Source: Neisseria sp.
Lineage (GTDB): Bacteria; Pseudomonadota; Gammaproteobacteria; Burkholderiales; Neisseriaceae
Direction of reading: 5' to 3'
Assembly (NCBI RefSeq): GCF_030527965.1
Contig: NZ_JAUMZU010000006.1
Location: forward strand, 49,305-113,304
Length of the DNA: 64,000 nucleotides
Both the position numbers and the translations under genes were made by a program. Below, piece by piece: positions 63,965 to 64,000 of this stretch. The notes under the pieces are model-generated. The model saw only the letters and a program-made list of their open reading frames with translations. It was not told the origin of the DNA and searched no databases. Positions within the stretch are counted from its first letter, which is position 1. Each line of letters begins with the position of its first letter.

Positions 63965-64000
63965 CTAGGGAAATTCAAATTTAAGTTAGAATTATCCCTA
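63948..64000 (+). mobile_element. IS1016-type insertion sequence, left end, continues past the window
   Basis: GGGGCTGTCCTAGATAACTA, then GGGAAATTC and an AT-rich lead, matches the terminal sequence of IS1016 (IS1595 family) as I remember it from Neisseria. The last bases (ATTATCCCTA) fit the run-in to its transposase start, which would lie just past base 64000. From memory; not searched. Confidence 0.7.

Noticed and set aside
1..64000. CRISPR array
   Set aside because: The many repeats are uptake words scattered at gene ends with no regular spacing, and no cas genes are present.
1..64000. tRNA or rRNA genes
   Set aside because: No cloverleaf-like sequence with conserved T-loop words was found in the intergenic gaps read by eye.

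Overview
The window is chromosomal DNA of a Neisseriaceae bacterium. The clearest evidence is a repeated uptake-type word, TGCCTGTCTGAA (core GCCTGTCTGAA), which I find about 55 times on both strands, many times as close inverted pairs just after stop codons. It is not the canonical Neisseria word GCCGTCTGAA. It matches the DNA uptake sequence dialect I recall as TG-wadDUS, described for Neisseria wadsworthii, so a Neisseria of that dialect group is the best guess. Gene content agrees: EarP beside an EF-P with Arg32, Slam with a hemophilin-like protein, and an IS1016-type insertion sequence end. No tRNA, rRNA, CRISPR array or prophage was seen.

Layout. 1-4.3 kb: amylomaltase (malQ, cut by the window edge), then a sugar porter and fructokinase operon. 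4.3-10 kb: folA, rep, uvrA. 10.0-11.5 kb: an AT-rich lone P-loop ATPase, probably acquired. 11.5-18.3 kb: a pabB-pabC fusion and the macromolecular synthesis cluster rpsU-yqeY-dnaG-rpoD. 18.7-28.3 kb: ybiT-type ABC-F ATPase, lptE-holA, amtB, rarA, an acetyltransferase, a lipoprotein, thrC. 28.6-31.5 kb: narHJI without narG. 31.6-37.6 kb: an AT-flanked heme-acquisition locus, with slam and a hemophilin-like gene divergent from a large TonB receptor. 37.7-50 kb: nhaC, glutathione peroxidase, GST, an aromatic-acid transporter with a 35-residue membrane peptide, a shikimate dehydrogenase-like gene and aroQ, then rpsO, DeoR regulator-LysO, fpr, msbA, apaH, ridA. 50.3-51.7 kb: sucrose phosphorylase. 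51.9-59 kb: rpsF-priB-rpsR-rplI, recD, a YdcF-like gene, recA, efp, earP. 59-62.2 kb: gyrA with DnaA boxes upstream. 62.6-64 kb: an AT-rich lipoprotein-lipase pair, the lipase cut by an IS1016-like end that runs off the window.

How genes work together. The porter, fructokinase, sucrose phosphorylase and MalQ together suggest sucrose and maltodextrin use, though the genes are scattered. AroQ, the shikimate dehydrogenase-like enzyme and the AAHS transporter suggest uptake or turnover of quinate or shikimate. EF-P and its rhamnosyltransferase EarP form a modification pair. The Slam, hemophilin and receptor genes form a complete secreted-hemophore uptake unit with Fur-box-like sequences in the shared upstream region.

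The most interesting accessory items are the heme locus, the lone ATPase, the IS-interrupted lipase with its lipoprotein partner, the narG-less nar cluster, the 35-residue peptide, and the use of uptake sequences as terminators and ribosome-binding sites. Coordinates and translations were read directly. Family names come from memory, with no database search.
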